NCBI GenBank assembly: GCA_945870185.1
Contig: CAMBRK010000042.1
Span: forward strand, 1-36,955
Direction: 5' to 3'
DNA from: Aureispira sp. CCB-QB1
GTDB taxonomy: Bacteria; Bacteroidota; Bacteroidia; Chitinophagales; Saprospiraceae
Length of the DNA: 36,955 nt
The position numbers and the translations under genes were made by a program. This document shows, piece by piece, positions 8,459 through 16,381 of the stretch. The notes below the pieces were generated by a model. The model did no database searches. It was not told the origin of the DNA and worked only from the letters and a program-made list of their open reading frames with translations. Every line of letters begins with the position of its first letter. Within the stretch, counting starts at the first letter, position 1.

Positions 8459-9775
8459 ATGAAATTCATTAATGTACACCTTAGAAACATTTCATTTAGT
8501 CTATTCGCCTTATTTTTTGCCCCATTGATGGTTTATACACAAGAATGTGCCAGAGTAGATTTTCAGTTTGAAATCAAGGAAAATATAGCGACCTTTTCCG
8601 GCAATAGTGATAGTGATGTTTTGAGTTGGAGATGGGATTTTGGTGACAATACTTATGGGTCTGGGCAGAAAGTGAGACGTCAATATAATAGCCGTGGTGA
8701 TTATCAGGTATGTTTAGAAATAAAGGTAAGTGAGGTTTGTTCAGCTACCGTTTGCAAAAAAATCACTATTGGAATGAACGAAAGCAACTGCAACTTAAAA
8801 GTTGATTTTGATTATAAAACAGATGGAAAAATTACTTATTTTAGAGCTTTAAGTAATGATGAGAAAGCTAATTATCAATGGTATGTCACAGGTTCAAATA
8901 TCCAATATAAAGGCAGTGAAATCAGAATACCCTTTGACAAGTCGGGAACCTACGAAGTGTGTGTCATAGCTGTCAACAGCACGGAAAAATGCAAAGCCAG
9001 AGCTTGTAAACAAATCAAAATCAACACTGATCCATGCATTTTAGAAGCTGATTTTGAATTTGCTGTCGATCGTAATATTGTAAAACTTTCCGCCAAATCC
9101 ACTGCTGGAACAAATGCAAAATACACGTGGACGATGGGTGATGGTAACAGATCAGATGGCCAACAAACCAAATACGAGTATAAAAATAGAGGCGTTTATG
9201 AAGTTTGCTTGACGGTTACGGCTGGACAACTCAGTACTACAGCTGACCAAAGCTGTACCAAAACTATTTGTAAAAGGGTATCTATAGGCGACAACAAAGC
9301 AGTAGAGTGTGATTTTAAAGCAGACTTTGCTTACACTGTGACAGGCAATATTGTTACTTTAAAAGGTCGCTCATCTGAACAAAATACTACTTTTCAGTGG
9401 TATAGTCAAATATCAAGAGCCAATATTAGTGGCCAGGAAAATAGGATGCAATTTGATCAAGCAGGAGTATATGAAATATGTTTGATTGCAGTCAACTCAG
9501 ACCAAACATGCAAAGTGCGTATTTGCAAAAGAATACCGATAGGAAGTAGTGTTCGAGTTTATCCAAATCCTGCAACTGATGTGATCAATGTGTCTTCTGA
9601 TCAAAATATCTCGGAGTACTCGATCTACAATCAAGCCAACGAAATAAAATTGAGCGGATCACCAAACACTAATCACATATCGGTAGATATAAGTTCTATA
9701 TTGACAGGTATGTATCATATCCAAACGACGCTTGAAGACGGAACTTCATCTACATATAGATTTTACAAATTGTAA
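8459..9775 (+). CDS. Secreted protein with four PKD-like repeats and a T9SS type A sorting domain
   Basis: 438 residues from the ATG at 8459, which opens a signal peptide (cleavage expected near VYTQ-EC). Four repeats of about 77-88 residues follow (roughly 29-105, 106-189, 190-277, 278-362), then a C-terminal domain beginning VRVYPNPATDVINV, the T9SS type A sorting signal start. Repeats 1 and 3 carry the classic PKD core (WDFGDN, WTMGDGN); repeats 2 and 4 have QWY instead and have lost the W-D-F-G-D turn, so the order is A-B-A-B. Each repeat has four cysteines in the same places: at its start, in the YEVC/YQVC strand, and as CxxxxC before a basic KR/KK-I exit strand. This suggests intra-repeat disulfides. 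Role: probably a cell-surface or extracellular scaffold; no catalytic domain is visible. The upstream frame is open from 8387, but the signal peptide sets the start. Confidence 0.88.
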   Translation: MKFINVHLRNISFSLFALFFAPLMVYTQECARVDFQFEIKENIATFSGNSDSDVLSWRWDFGDNTYGSGQKVRRQYNSRGDYQVCLEIKVSEVCSATVCKKITIGMNESNCNLKVDFDYKTDGKITYFRALSNDEKANYQWYVTGSNIQYKGSEIRIPFDKSGTYEVCVIAVNSTEKCKARACKQIKINTDPCILEADFEFAVDRNIVKLSAKSTAGTNAKYTWTMGDGNRSDGQQTKYEYKNRGVYEVCLTVTAGQLSTTADQSCTKTICKRVSIGDNKAVECDFKADFAYTVTGNIVTLKGRSSEQNTTFQWYSQISRANISGQENRMQFDQAGVYEICLIAVNSDQTCKVRICKRIPIGSSVRVYPNPATDVINVSSDQNISEYSIYNQANEIKLSGSPNTNHISVDISSILTGMYHIQTTLEDGTSSTYRFYKL

Positions 9776-9831
9776 ATAAGTAGGGTTTCATATTCAATTA
9801 AGAAGAATTGTAGAACATCGCTAAACAAGAA

Positions 9832-9981
9832 ATGTCTAAGATACAAGAACTCTTGGAAACCGTTGTATTTAACATCATTGGTAGATTTAAGGCCGAATTA
9901 CCAAGAATATTAGCTGCCAATGTACGTATGGAAAAAATTGGACCACCATTAGGAGGAAAAGTAGCAAAATCCGCATTATAA
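9832..9981 (+). CDS. Possible small protein of 49 residues, unrecognised
   Basis: An ATG frame encoding MSKIQELLETVVFNIIGRF, then a basic, Gly/Pro-containing tail including GPPLGGKVAKSAL. The first 30 residues could form an amphipathic helix. Its amino-acid composition looks protein-like and it lies upstream of a plus-strand terminator-like hairpin (10109-10140), so a short transcript is plausible. No promoter box was identified directly upstream and I do not recognise a family. It could equally be a remnant of a larger decayed gene. Confidence 0.3.
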   Translation: MSKIQELLETVVFNIIGRFKAELPRILAANVRMEKIGPPLGGKVAKSAL

Positions 9982-10108
9982 ATAGAATTGTAATTTTATG
10001 GAAATTGTGTTTTGGCAAACAAGAAAATTAATACATCCCATGTAGGTGTTTTAAATAGTCATCCAATAGAAATGTTTCCTGATATATAATAGGACAAAAG
10101 TTACGAGA

Positions 10109-10140
10109 GACACTCATGGTATTATGGGTGTCTTTTGTTG
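10109..10140 (+). terminator. Probable intrinsic terminator, plus strand
   Basis: GACACTCAT / ATGGGTGTC (10109-10117 and 10124-10132, one G-T pair) has a 6-base loop and is followed by TTTTGTTG. The T-rich side is on the plus strand, so it ends a plus-strand transcript (the PKD gene or the small frame). Its minus-strand side has only a weak T-run for the convergent glycosyltransferase. Confidence 0.55.
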
Positions 10141-10155
10141 TTTATAGAAGTGTGA

Positions 10156-11382
10156 TTATTTGATGACTTTACCGTAGTTCGGGTTTGATTTCAATGCGAA
10201 GTACTTGTCCAAAAGCTTCTTAGCATTGATACCGTGATCGTAGTAGTCCTCTACAAACTTTTTGGCTGCGGCTCCTATGGCCACCTTATTGCGATCACCT
10301 TTGAGTACACTGGAGATCTGATAGATAAACTCAGATGGATTGTTGGCTTCTAGGATGTGGGTGCCGTCTTCTGCATGAATACCTTCTTTGCCGAGCGTGG
10401 TAGTGATAACTACCTTGCTGAGTGCCATACCTTCCAGGATTTTTACACGCATACCACTACCTGACAGCAACGGTACGATCATCATGGTGTATTGATTGAC
10501 AAAATCTACTGCATCAGGCACTTCACCGTGAATGATGATGTTTTTGATTTGGAGAGCTTTGAGCGTTTCCGGAGTGTTTCGGCCAGCCACGTGTAATTTT
10601 ATGTCCGGATACATAGTACTAAGATCTGGCCATACATGATCTATAAACCACATCAAGCCTTCCATATTGGGTATCCAGTCCAAGGCACCGATGAAACACA
10701 GATCATTGGATACATTTTGTGTCAAGGCCTTCTGATAATTTTTGAGATCCAAACCGATAGGTGATGACATAGCACCATTTTTGTAACCTAAGGATTTGAA
10801 ACGTCTCAGGTCACGCTCAGATACAGCTACTAGGTAGTCATATTTATTGAGGTGATTGAGTTCATATCTTTTAAGTTTATTGGTCAGGTATTGTAGATAC
10901 CACTTTTTGGGCAAAAACTTAGTATTGGCTGATATTCTTTCCCAGATTTCAAACTCTACATTATGGGCTCTCATGGTGATAAGCGCTTTGGAATGCTCTT
11001 TGATCACATCGATGTACGGAGCCAAGTACAATGTCTCTAGCTGTACCACGTCGTAATCCGTGTTTTGTAAGAGTTCGATAAGTTTGTTTTTGAAATCGGG
11101 ACAAACAAATCGGCTGACATGATATGATTCTGACGAGAATAAGTTTTTAAATGCGTCGATAGCTCGTATACTATTGTCCAAAGCCGTCACATGTATTTCT
11201 TTATAATGATTGAAGTCCGCCGGCAGCTGCGTGATATCCACATAGTGCTTAGAAGTATTCATACTCAACAGAGATATCTCACAACCTAACTGATGAAGAG
11301 CATTGCTCAGATATGTTACCGCAATGGACTCACCGTCTTTGAGTGGAAAAGGAAACTTCTTGCACAACTGAAGGATCTTCAT
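10156..11382 (-). CDS. Glycosyltransferase family 4 (GT-B fold)
   Basis: 408 residues with no signal or membrane segment; a cytoplasmic or peripherally bound sugar transferase for a surface polysaccharide or glycoprotein glycan. It begins MKILQLCKKFPFPLKDGESI, the usual N-terminal GT-B loop (PxxGG-like position occupied by KDGE). RAHNVEFEIWERIS lies near residue 140. The C-terminal nucleotide-sugar domain has DLCFIGALDWIPNMEG, HGEVPDAVDFVNQYTMMIVPLLSGSGMRVKILEGMALSK (read in pieces) and an acidic E at the donor site in VKILEGMA. It lies alone between unrelated genes, not in a polysaccharide cluster. G+C is visibly higher than in neighbours (56 of 120 bases counted at 10381-10500 against 42 of 120 at 12301-12420), which may hint at transfer. 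The donor and acceptor cannot be told. Confidence 0.88.
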   Translation of the reverse strand: MKILQLCKKFPFPLKDGESIAVTYLSNALHQLGCEISLLSMNTSKHYVDITQLPADFNHYKEIHVTALDNSIRAIDAFKNLFSSESYHVSRFVCPDFKNKLIELLQNTDYDVVQLETLYLAPYIDVIKEHSKALITMRAHNVEFEIWERISANTKFLPKKWYLQYLTNKLKRYELNHLNKYDYLVAVSERDLRRFKSLGYKNGAMSSPIGLDLKNYQKALTQNVSNDLCFIGALDWIPNMEGLMWFIDHVWPDLSTMYPDIKLHVAGRNTPETLKALQIKNIIIHGEVPDAVDFVNQYTMMIVPLLSGSGMRVKILEGMALSKVVITTTLGKEGIHAEDGTHILEANNPSEFIYQISSVLKGDRNKVAIGAAAKKFVEDYYDHGINAKKLLDKYFALKSNPNYGKVIK

Positions 11383-11418
11383 ATCAAAATGGATATCGGT
11401 TTCAAAAAATTAGGAACG

Positions 11419-11426
11419 CAAAGGTA
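11419..11426 (-). promoter_or_regulatory. -7 promoter box (TACCTTTG) for the glycosyltransferase
   Basis: The minus strand reads TACCTTTGCG, an exact TAnnTTTG, 36 bases before the ATG at 11382. No -33 TTTG at the expected spacing was seen. Confidence 0.5.
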
Positions 11427-11790
11427 AAAATAAATATTTAATCATCTTAAGTTTATACATCTTAATTGGTTAAATAAGTGATAAATAAAAGCTCATTGAT
11501 GGAATATATTCCTTTTAAAAGTGTATATTTAGTTTACCTCTAACCTGGCTTAAATTAAATAATGATTTAAAACTAAAACTTTAAGCAATGTCTTTTTATT
11601 GTCTAAAACGTTAAAATTTTATTAACAAAAAAATATATGTTCTTAAGAAATTTATATAATATTCATTATCAGAAAGATATATCTATATTTTTAAAGCAAT
11701 TTTTTTAATTTGTTATAATGTAAAACTTGTATCCTTTTCTGTAAACAATGTACCGTTGAGTTTATTTATCATACTTCGTTTTAATTTGTT
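11427..11790. other. AT-rich intergenic region without a gene
   Basis: About 360 very AT-rich bases between the divergent glycosyltransferase and lolD promoters. The only notable item is the 12-base palindrome GGAATATATTCC at 11501-11512. No coding frame, terminator or repeat is supported here. Confidence 0.6.
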
Positions 11791-11798
11791 TACTTTTG
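11791..11798 (+). promoter_or_regulatory. -7 promoter box (TACTTTTG) for lolD
   Basis: TACTTTTGCAAC matches TAnnTTTG and lies 23 bases before the lolD ATG at 11822. It lies within the longer open frame that begins at 11756, which supports the shorter start. Confidence 0.55.
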
Positions 11799-11821
11799 CA
11801 ACTTGTAATCAAAATGGATTG

Positions 11822-12478
11822 ATGATAATAGCATCCGATATTATAAAGTCTTACGGAGAAGTCAAGGTTTTAAGAGGGATTAACCTACAAATTCAGCAAG
11901 GCGAGATAGTTAGCATCACAGGTAGATCCGGCGCTGGAAAATCTACATTGTTGCATATCTTGGGGACACTAGATAATGCCGATAGTGGAGATTTGACCAT
12001 TAGGGATCAGTCTATATCCAAGTTGTCAGAAAAAGCATTAGCTAAATTTAGAAATGAAAATGTTGGTTTTGTTTTTCAATTCCATCACTTGCTACAAGAG
12101 TTTACGGCATTAGAAAATGTATGCATTCCAGCATATATAGCTAGTAAGTCTGTGCCAGAGACAGAAAAAAGAGCCAAACAACTTTTGGAATATCTCGGAC
12201 TAAAAGATAGAATTCAGCACAAACCCGGTCAACTTTCTGGTGGAGAAGCTCAGCGGGTTGCAGTGGCTAGAGCCTTGATCAATCAGCCGGCAGTGATTTT
12301 TGCAGACGAGCCTACGGGAAATCTTGACAAAGCAAGTTCAGAAAATTTACATCAATTGTTTTTACAGCTTAGACAAGATTTTAATCATACATTTGTCATT
12401 GTGACCCACAATACTGATCTAGCAGCTATGAGCGATAGGGAAATCATATTAGAAGACGGTAGAGTGAAATTAAACTAA
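11822..12478 (+). CDS. lolD: LolD-type ABC transporter ATP-binding protein
   Basis: 218 residues, the normal length for LolD/MacB-type ATPases. It has Walker A GRSGAGKST, a Q-loop in FVFQFHHLLQEFTALENV (the LLQEFTALENV pattern is characteristic of LolD), the ABC signature LSGGEAQRVAVARAL, Walker B VIFADEPTGNLD and the H-loop VTHNTD. It should energise a LolCDE-like machine that extracts lipoproteins from the inner membrane, though no LolC/E permease is adjacent. In Bacteroidota lolD is often separate from its permease gene. The ATG at 11822 gives MIIASDIIKSYGEVKVLRG; the upstream extension from 11756 crosses a promoter box and is rejected. The next gene starts 8 bases after the stop, so the two probably form an operon. 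Confidence 0.88.
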   Translation: MIIASDIIKSYGEVKVLRGINLQIQQGEIVSITGRSGAGKSTLLHILGTLDNADSGDLTIRDQSISKLSEKALAKFRNENVGFVFQFHHLLQEFTALENVCIPAYIASKSVPETEKRAKQLLEYLGLKDRIQHKPGQLSGGEAQRVAVARALINQPAVIFADEPTGNLDKASSENLHQLFLQLRQDFNHTFVIVTHNTDLAAMSDREIILEDGRVKLN

Positions 12479-12486
12479 ATTAAAGA

Positions 12487-14160
12487 GTGAAAATATCAAC
12501 GATAATTTTTCTTCTACTCACAAGTATCCTATCAGGCCAAAATATAATATTGGACGAAAACTATTCGGATTGGGATCTTAATGTGACAAAATATACCGAT
12601 GGAACAGGTGATTTTCAAGGATCAGGTCTAGATTTTACAGATGTGAGAGCAGCAAACGATGAGCGATTTTTGTTTTTATATTTTACTGTAGGGAGAGAGA
12701 TCAATATTCAATCCAATAATTCCATAGCTATAGCAGTAGATACCGATAACAATAGTCAAACAGGAACAAATATAGCAGGCTTAGGGGCTGATTTAGTTTA
12801 TTATCCTGGACAAAGAAGGGGATTTTTATATGTAAGTCAAGGCACCATTTTGATCAATCATACTCAGATAGGGTGGGTTAGTTCGCCTACGGTAACAAGT
12901 GATAGGTTTGAATGTAGTATAGCACGTAACATTACTGCCGGAAATGTAAAGTTGGTTCTGGGTAACGATCTCAGATTCGTAGTCTTGGATGATGTGTCTT
13001 CAGGAGACAAGGCTCCCAATATAGGAAGCTATGCATATAAAATGACATTAAATGTATTTGTCCCGAAAGAGTACAGTTTAAACAAAATATCCAATACTGA
13101 TCTGAGGGTCATGGGTTACAATGTATTACAAGATAGAATGTTTTTTTCTGGAGTGAGACAAAACTATACTCGGATTTTTAAAGTAACAAAACCTGACATT
13201 ATTGGTTTTTGTGAAATTTACAATAATTCTGGCGCGCAAACTGCTGCTTATGTAGAGTCTATACTGCCATCATCGGCAGGCCAAAAATGGTATCACAGTG
13301 AAGTGGAGCCTGACATCAGAGTAGTTAGCAGATATCCTATACTGAGTAATAGGAGTATAGATGGAAATGGTGTTTTTTTGATTGATTTAGGCGTAAAAAA
13401 GTTGGTATTTATAGTAGCACATCTTCCATGTTGCGACAATGAAGTACAGCGCCAGCTGGAGGTAGATAGAATATTGGCATTTATAAGAAGTATAAAATTT
13501 GGAATTTCGCCTTTTAATATTCCACTGAACTCGCCTATCATTATCACGGGTGACATGAATCTTGTAGGATTAAACCAACAATTGGAGACTTTTATTACTG
13601 GAGATATTTTCAACAATAATGTACATGGGCCCGATTTTAAGCCAGATTGGGACAATACTCGACTGGAAGACGCAAAGCCAGCCACTACAGAGATGCCGAT
13701 GACCTTTACATGGTATAATAGCGGTGGTAGCTTTAGTGCTGGCAGACTGGATTTTGTATTTTATACAGGCTCGGTATTGAGTTTAAAAAATTCATTTTCG
13801 CTTTGGACAGATGCAATGAGTGATCAGCAGCTTATAGAAAACGGACTTCAAGAGAGAGATATAGTTTTGGCATCAGACCATTTGCCTGTAGTTGCAGATT
13901 TTGACCTGAATGGCACTACTAGCACTTTTGAGCATGTAAACCATCAACCTTTTATCTTCTCTAAACAAGATGGAGCGTGGTATGTTGATTCTAACCATTC
14001 TGGTATGCTGATGATAAGTGATATTACAGGTAAGATATATTCAAACTTTTCGGTCACTCATAATGAGCCGCATCGTGTAGCTTTACCAGAAATCAATGGT
14101 TTATTAGTAATATCCTTAATAACTCAGGAAGGCATATTCAGTATTAAAGTGTGGAGGTAA
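12487..14160 (+). CDS. Secreted endonuclease/exonuclease/phosphatase-fold protein with a C-terminal sorting-like domain
   Basis: 557 residues from a GTG start 8 bases after lolD. The signal peptide is MKISTIIFLLLTSILSGQ. Residues about 20-190 form a beta-rich domain with DENYSDWDLN and AIAVDTDNNSQTGTN, resembling carbohydrate-binding/DOMON-like sugar-sensing modules (weak). From about 205 to 475 is an EEP-fold catalytic domain with all expected residues: Asn in GYNVLQ, Glu in GFCEIYN, His in VAHLPC, the Asp/Asn pair in GDMNLVG (near 354) and the final SDHLPVVADF (near 461). Metal-dependent phosphodiesterase or nuclease activity on extracellular nucleic acid or phospho-substrate is likely, but the substrate is unknown. 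The last 75 residues (ISDITGKIYSNF, SIKVWR end) look like a T9SS type A sorting domain. Confidence 0.85.
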   Translation: MKISTIIFLLLTSILSGQNIILDENYSDWDLNVTKYTDGTGDFQGSGLDFTDVRAANDERFLFLYFTVGREINIQSNNSIAIAVDTDNNSQTGTNIAGLGADLVYYPGQRRGFLYVSQGTILINHTQIGWVSSPTVTSDRFECSIARNITAGNVKLVLGNDLRFVVLDDVSSGDKAPNIGSYAYKMTLNVFVPKEYSLNKISNTDLRVMGYNVLQDRMFFSGVRQNYTRIFKVTKPDIIGFCEIYNNSGAQTAAYVESILPSSAGQKWYHSEVEPDIRVVSRYPILSNRSIDGNGVFLIDLGVKKLVFIVAHLPCCDNEVQRQLEVDRILAFIRSIKFGISPFNIPLNSPIIITGDMNLVGLNQQLETFITGDIFNNNVHGPDFKPDWDNTRLEDAKPATTEMPMTFTWYNSGGSFSAGRLDFVFYTGSVLSLKNSFSLWTDAMSDQQLIENGLQERDIVLASDHLPVVADFDLNGTTSTFEHVNHQPFIFSKQDGAWYVDSNHSGMLMISDITGKIYSNFSVTHNEPHRVALPEINGLLVISLITQEGIFSIKVWR

Positions 14161-14321
14161 ATGTCATTTCTTAAGCTAAATGAGACTACTACCTTTATTA
14201 TTGTTTGCATTAAATGAAAGTCAATGGGTACATTTACACGGGTGAAATAAAAATTGGCAAGGAATTGGATAGTAAATAATGTAAACATTTGAGCTGTTAA
14301 TAGGATTTTAAAATATTTTTA

Positions 14322-15956
14322 GTGGAAAGAGATAATTTTCAATCATATAATATATTACAACCACTTCTATTGGCGGCATCTATTGCTTTAGGCATGATGG
14401 TAGGATATAAAATGAATGACAAGCCTGAAAACAATCTTGTAAGTTTACATGAATTTCCAAAAGATAGTACCAATCAAACAGGTAGAGTCGAGGAACTCAT
14501 AAGATTCATAGATGGCAAGTATGTGGATAAAATTGATTCTGATGAATTGATTAATGAAGCGGTTCATGCAATATTTGCAAAACTCGATCCTCATTCTATA
14601 TACATGTCTCCCTCAGAAGTAGATGAAACTGCAGATCAAATGAATGGAGCTTATTCGGGAATAGGAATAGAAAATTACTTTATTGACGATACCATAATCG
14701 TAAGTTCTATATTAAAGGATAGTCCGGCAGAAAAATCAGGCATTCAGTTATTTGATAAAATCATAGGAATAGATGGAGAAACTATAGCTGGCAAGAAGTT
14801 TGAATATGAAAAGATAAGAAAAATGTTGAGAAAAGCTTCTGGCCAAGTGGTGAACCTTAAATTATTGCGAGATGGCAAGCCTTTAGCTCAGGCTATTCAA
14901 ATAGCTGAGATTCCAATCAAGTCAGTAAGTTCCAGCATATTGTCTGAAATAGAAACAGCCATAGTAAAAATAGAAAGGTTTGGAAACCAAACTTATAAGG
15001 AGTTTATGGAAGAAATAGAGCGGCATTTTAAAGATGGTAAGTGCAAGCATTTAATCCTAGACCTCAGAGACAATCCTGGAGGTTATCTACCAGAAGCTGT
15101 CAATATCTTGTGTCAGATTATCGAAGAAAAAGAAAGATTGTTGTTGTATACAGAAGGTAGGAATAGTAAAAGAAATGAATATAAAAGTACGGGTAAAAGA
15201 TTTTTCAATATTGAAAAAACGGTAGTGCTTATTGACGAAAATTCCGCTTCTGCTAGTGAAATAGTTGCCGGAGCATTGCAGGACTGGGATCGAGGTATTA
15301 TTATAGGTAGACGATCATATGGTAAAGGTCTTGTACAGGAGCAGTATGCACTGCAAAATGGTGGAGCGATCAGGCTTACTGTGGCAAAATACTTTACACC
15401 TTCTGGCAGATCAATACAAAAAGACTATACTGACTTGGAAACGTATGATAAAGATATCTTTAATAGACACACCAACGGAGATCTTTTTTATAAAGACAGT
15501 ACCATTGTCAAGAAAAGCAGTAAATTTTATACCAAAGTACATAAACGATTGGTTTCGGGTAATGGTGGTATTACACCAGATATATTTATCGGCATGTCTG
15601 ATATTTATAAAAATGAAGTGGCGTTTGGTATAAAGGCTTTTATACCAGAGTTTTCTTTTAGATATTTGATTAAGAATAGAACTGCAATAGCACAAAAAGG
15701 TAATACAAATGCAAAAAAGGCTTTTGAATCGGAATTTAGGGATTTCTTAAATCAAAAACTGGAGCTAAAGACTACAGATATCTCGAACTTAAAACTAGAC
15801 CAGTTTTGGCCAGATGTATTAACCCATATGAATGATTATTTGGAAACAGGCAAAGGAAATGACTCAATTTATACAAATAGGGATGAATTTTTACAAAAAG
15901 CTATAGAAGTAATCGTAAACGATAAAAAACCAAGTGACTACACAACTACTAAATAA
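14322..15956 (+). CDS. S41 family C-terminal processing peptidase (Ctp)
   Basis: 544 residues starting at a GTG. An N-terminal membrane anchor (about 10-32, ILQPLLLAASIALGMMVGYKM-like) places the protease in the periplasm. The usual N-terminal helical part with DPHSIYMSPSEV is followed by a PDZ domain (about 90-180, GIGIENYF ... AEKSGIQLFDKIIGIDGE). The tail-specific protease core has LILDLRDNPGGYL, ENSASASEIVAGALQD with the nucleophile Ser near residue 309, and RRSYGKGLVQEQ with the general-base Lys about 25 residues later, the Ser-Lys dyad of S41. The C-terminal 120 residues are the extra helical region of Bacteroidota Ctp. The family trims C-termini of periplasmic proteins. It is separated by 161 bases from the gene before it; no promoter was identified. 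Confidence 0.93.
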   Translation: MERDNFQSYNILQPLLLAASIALGMMVGYKMNDKPENNLVSLHEFPKDSTNQTGRVEELIRFIDGKYVDKIDSDELINEAVHAIFAKLDPHSIYMSPSEVDETADQMNGAYSGIGIENYFIDDTIIVSSILKDSPAEKSGIQLFDKIIGIDGETIAGKKFEYEKIRKMLRKASGQVVNLKLLRDGKPLAQAIQIAEIPIKSVSSSILSEIETAIVKIERFGNQTYKEFMEEIERHFKDGKCKHLILDLRDNPGGYLPEAVNILCQIIEEKERLLLYTEGRNSKRNEYKSTGKRFFNIEKTVVLIDENSASASEIVAGALQDWDRGIIIGRRSYGKGLVQEQYALQNGGAIRLTVAKYFTPSGRSIQKDYTDLETYDKDIFNRHTNGDLFYKDSTIVKKSSKFYTKVHKRLVSGNGGITPDIFIGMSDIYKNEVAFGIKAFIPEFSFRYLIKNRTAIAQKGNTNAKKAFESEFRDFLNQKLELKTTDISNLKLDQFWPDVLTHMNDYLETGKGNDSIYTNRDEFLQKAIEVIVNDKKPSDYTTTK

Positions 15957-16097
15957 TATTTAACAACAATTATTACAACCACAAACAAATTACATTAATT
16001 TATAATATGTTATAATGGTTTTCTAATTTTGTAAAGGTTTGGAATCCAACAACATAACACATTATAAAAAATAATTATAAAAAAAACATTGATTTTT

Positions 16098-16129
16098 ATT
16101 TGTTTACATATTACAAATATTTTACATTT
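16098..16129 (+). promoter_or_regulatory. Promoter with -33 TTTG and -7 TACATTTG for the large surface protein
   Basis: TTTG at 16098-16101, a 20-base spacer and TACATTTG at 16122-16129 give both halves of the Bacteroidota promoter consensus at the right spacing. This is the best promoter in the window. The predicted start is near 16133-16137. Confidence 0.75.
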
Positions 16130-16381
16130 GTGCTGCGAAAGTATACAATGTCATTTTGAATACATAAAATGATAATGCTATATCTTCAAAAAGAACCCAA
16201 CCTCAGTAGTAAATGATCGTATTCATAACCTTAATAAATATAGGATTAGGTTAGGCTTACGGACAAAAAAATAGGGATTTCATAACAATTCAAATAAAAC
16301 TCATGGGCGGAATGACTTCGTGATGGGTGTATGATTTTTATTTTTTAATTAATTTTATTTAACTCAAAATTGGATCTCAAG
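16130..16381 (+). other. Long (about 245-base) 5' leader of the large surface protein
   Basis: Non-coding stretch between the promoter and the ATG at 16382. It contains an imperfect hairpin: outer arms ACTCAT (16299-16304) and ATGGGT (16323-16328), inner CGGA / TTCG, followed by a T-rich run (GATTTTTATTTTTT). It could be an attenuator-like or stability element. I do not recognise any riboswitch class. Confidence 0.4.

Larger units (their letters stand above)
9776..10155. other. 380-base gap with one small open frame and a plus-strand terminator
   Basis: Apart from the 49-codon frame at 9832-9981 and the terminator-like hairpin at 10109-10140, I see no gene. Plus-strand reading of 9982-10090 gives only short frames, such as a 25-codon TTG frame from 10012, which I do not support. 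Confidence 0.6.

Noticed and set aside
10012-10090. 25-codon TTG frame (ANKKINTSHVGV...)
   Set aside because: Too short, non-ATG start, no promoter or known family; likely chance.
11501-11512. Palindrome GGAATATATTCC as an operator
   Set aside because: A single short AT-rich palindrome in an AT-rich gap, with no second copy or regulator nearby.
13293-13685. Antisense open frame inside the EEP-fold gene
   Set aside because: Overlaps a well-supported gene with all catalytic motifs; no independent coding evidence.
14254-14270. Sigma-54-like TTGGCAAGGAATTGGAT
   Set aside because: The -24 half is fair but the -12 GC dinucleotide is missing at the required spacing.
16130-16381. Riboswitch in the long leader
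   Set aside because: No conserved core of any riboswitch class I know is visible, and the gene is not metabolic.
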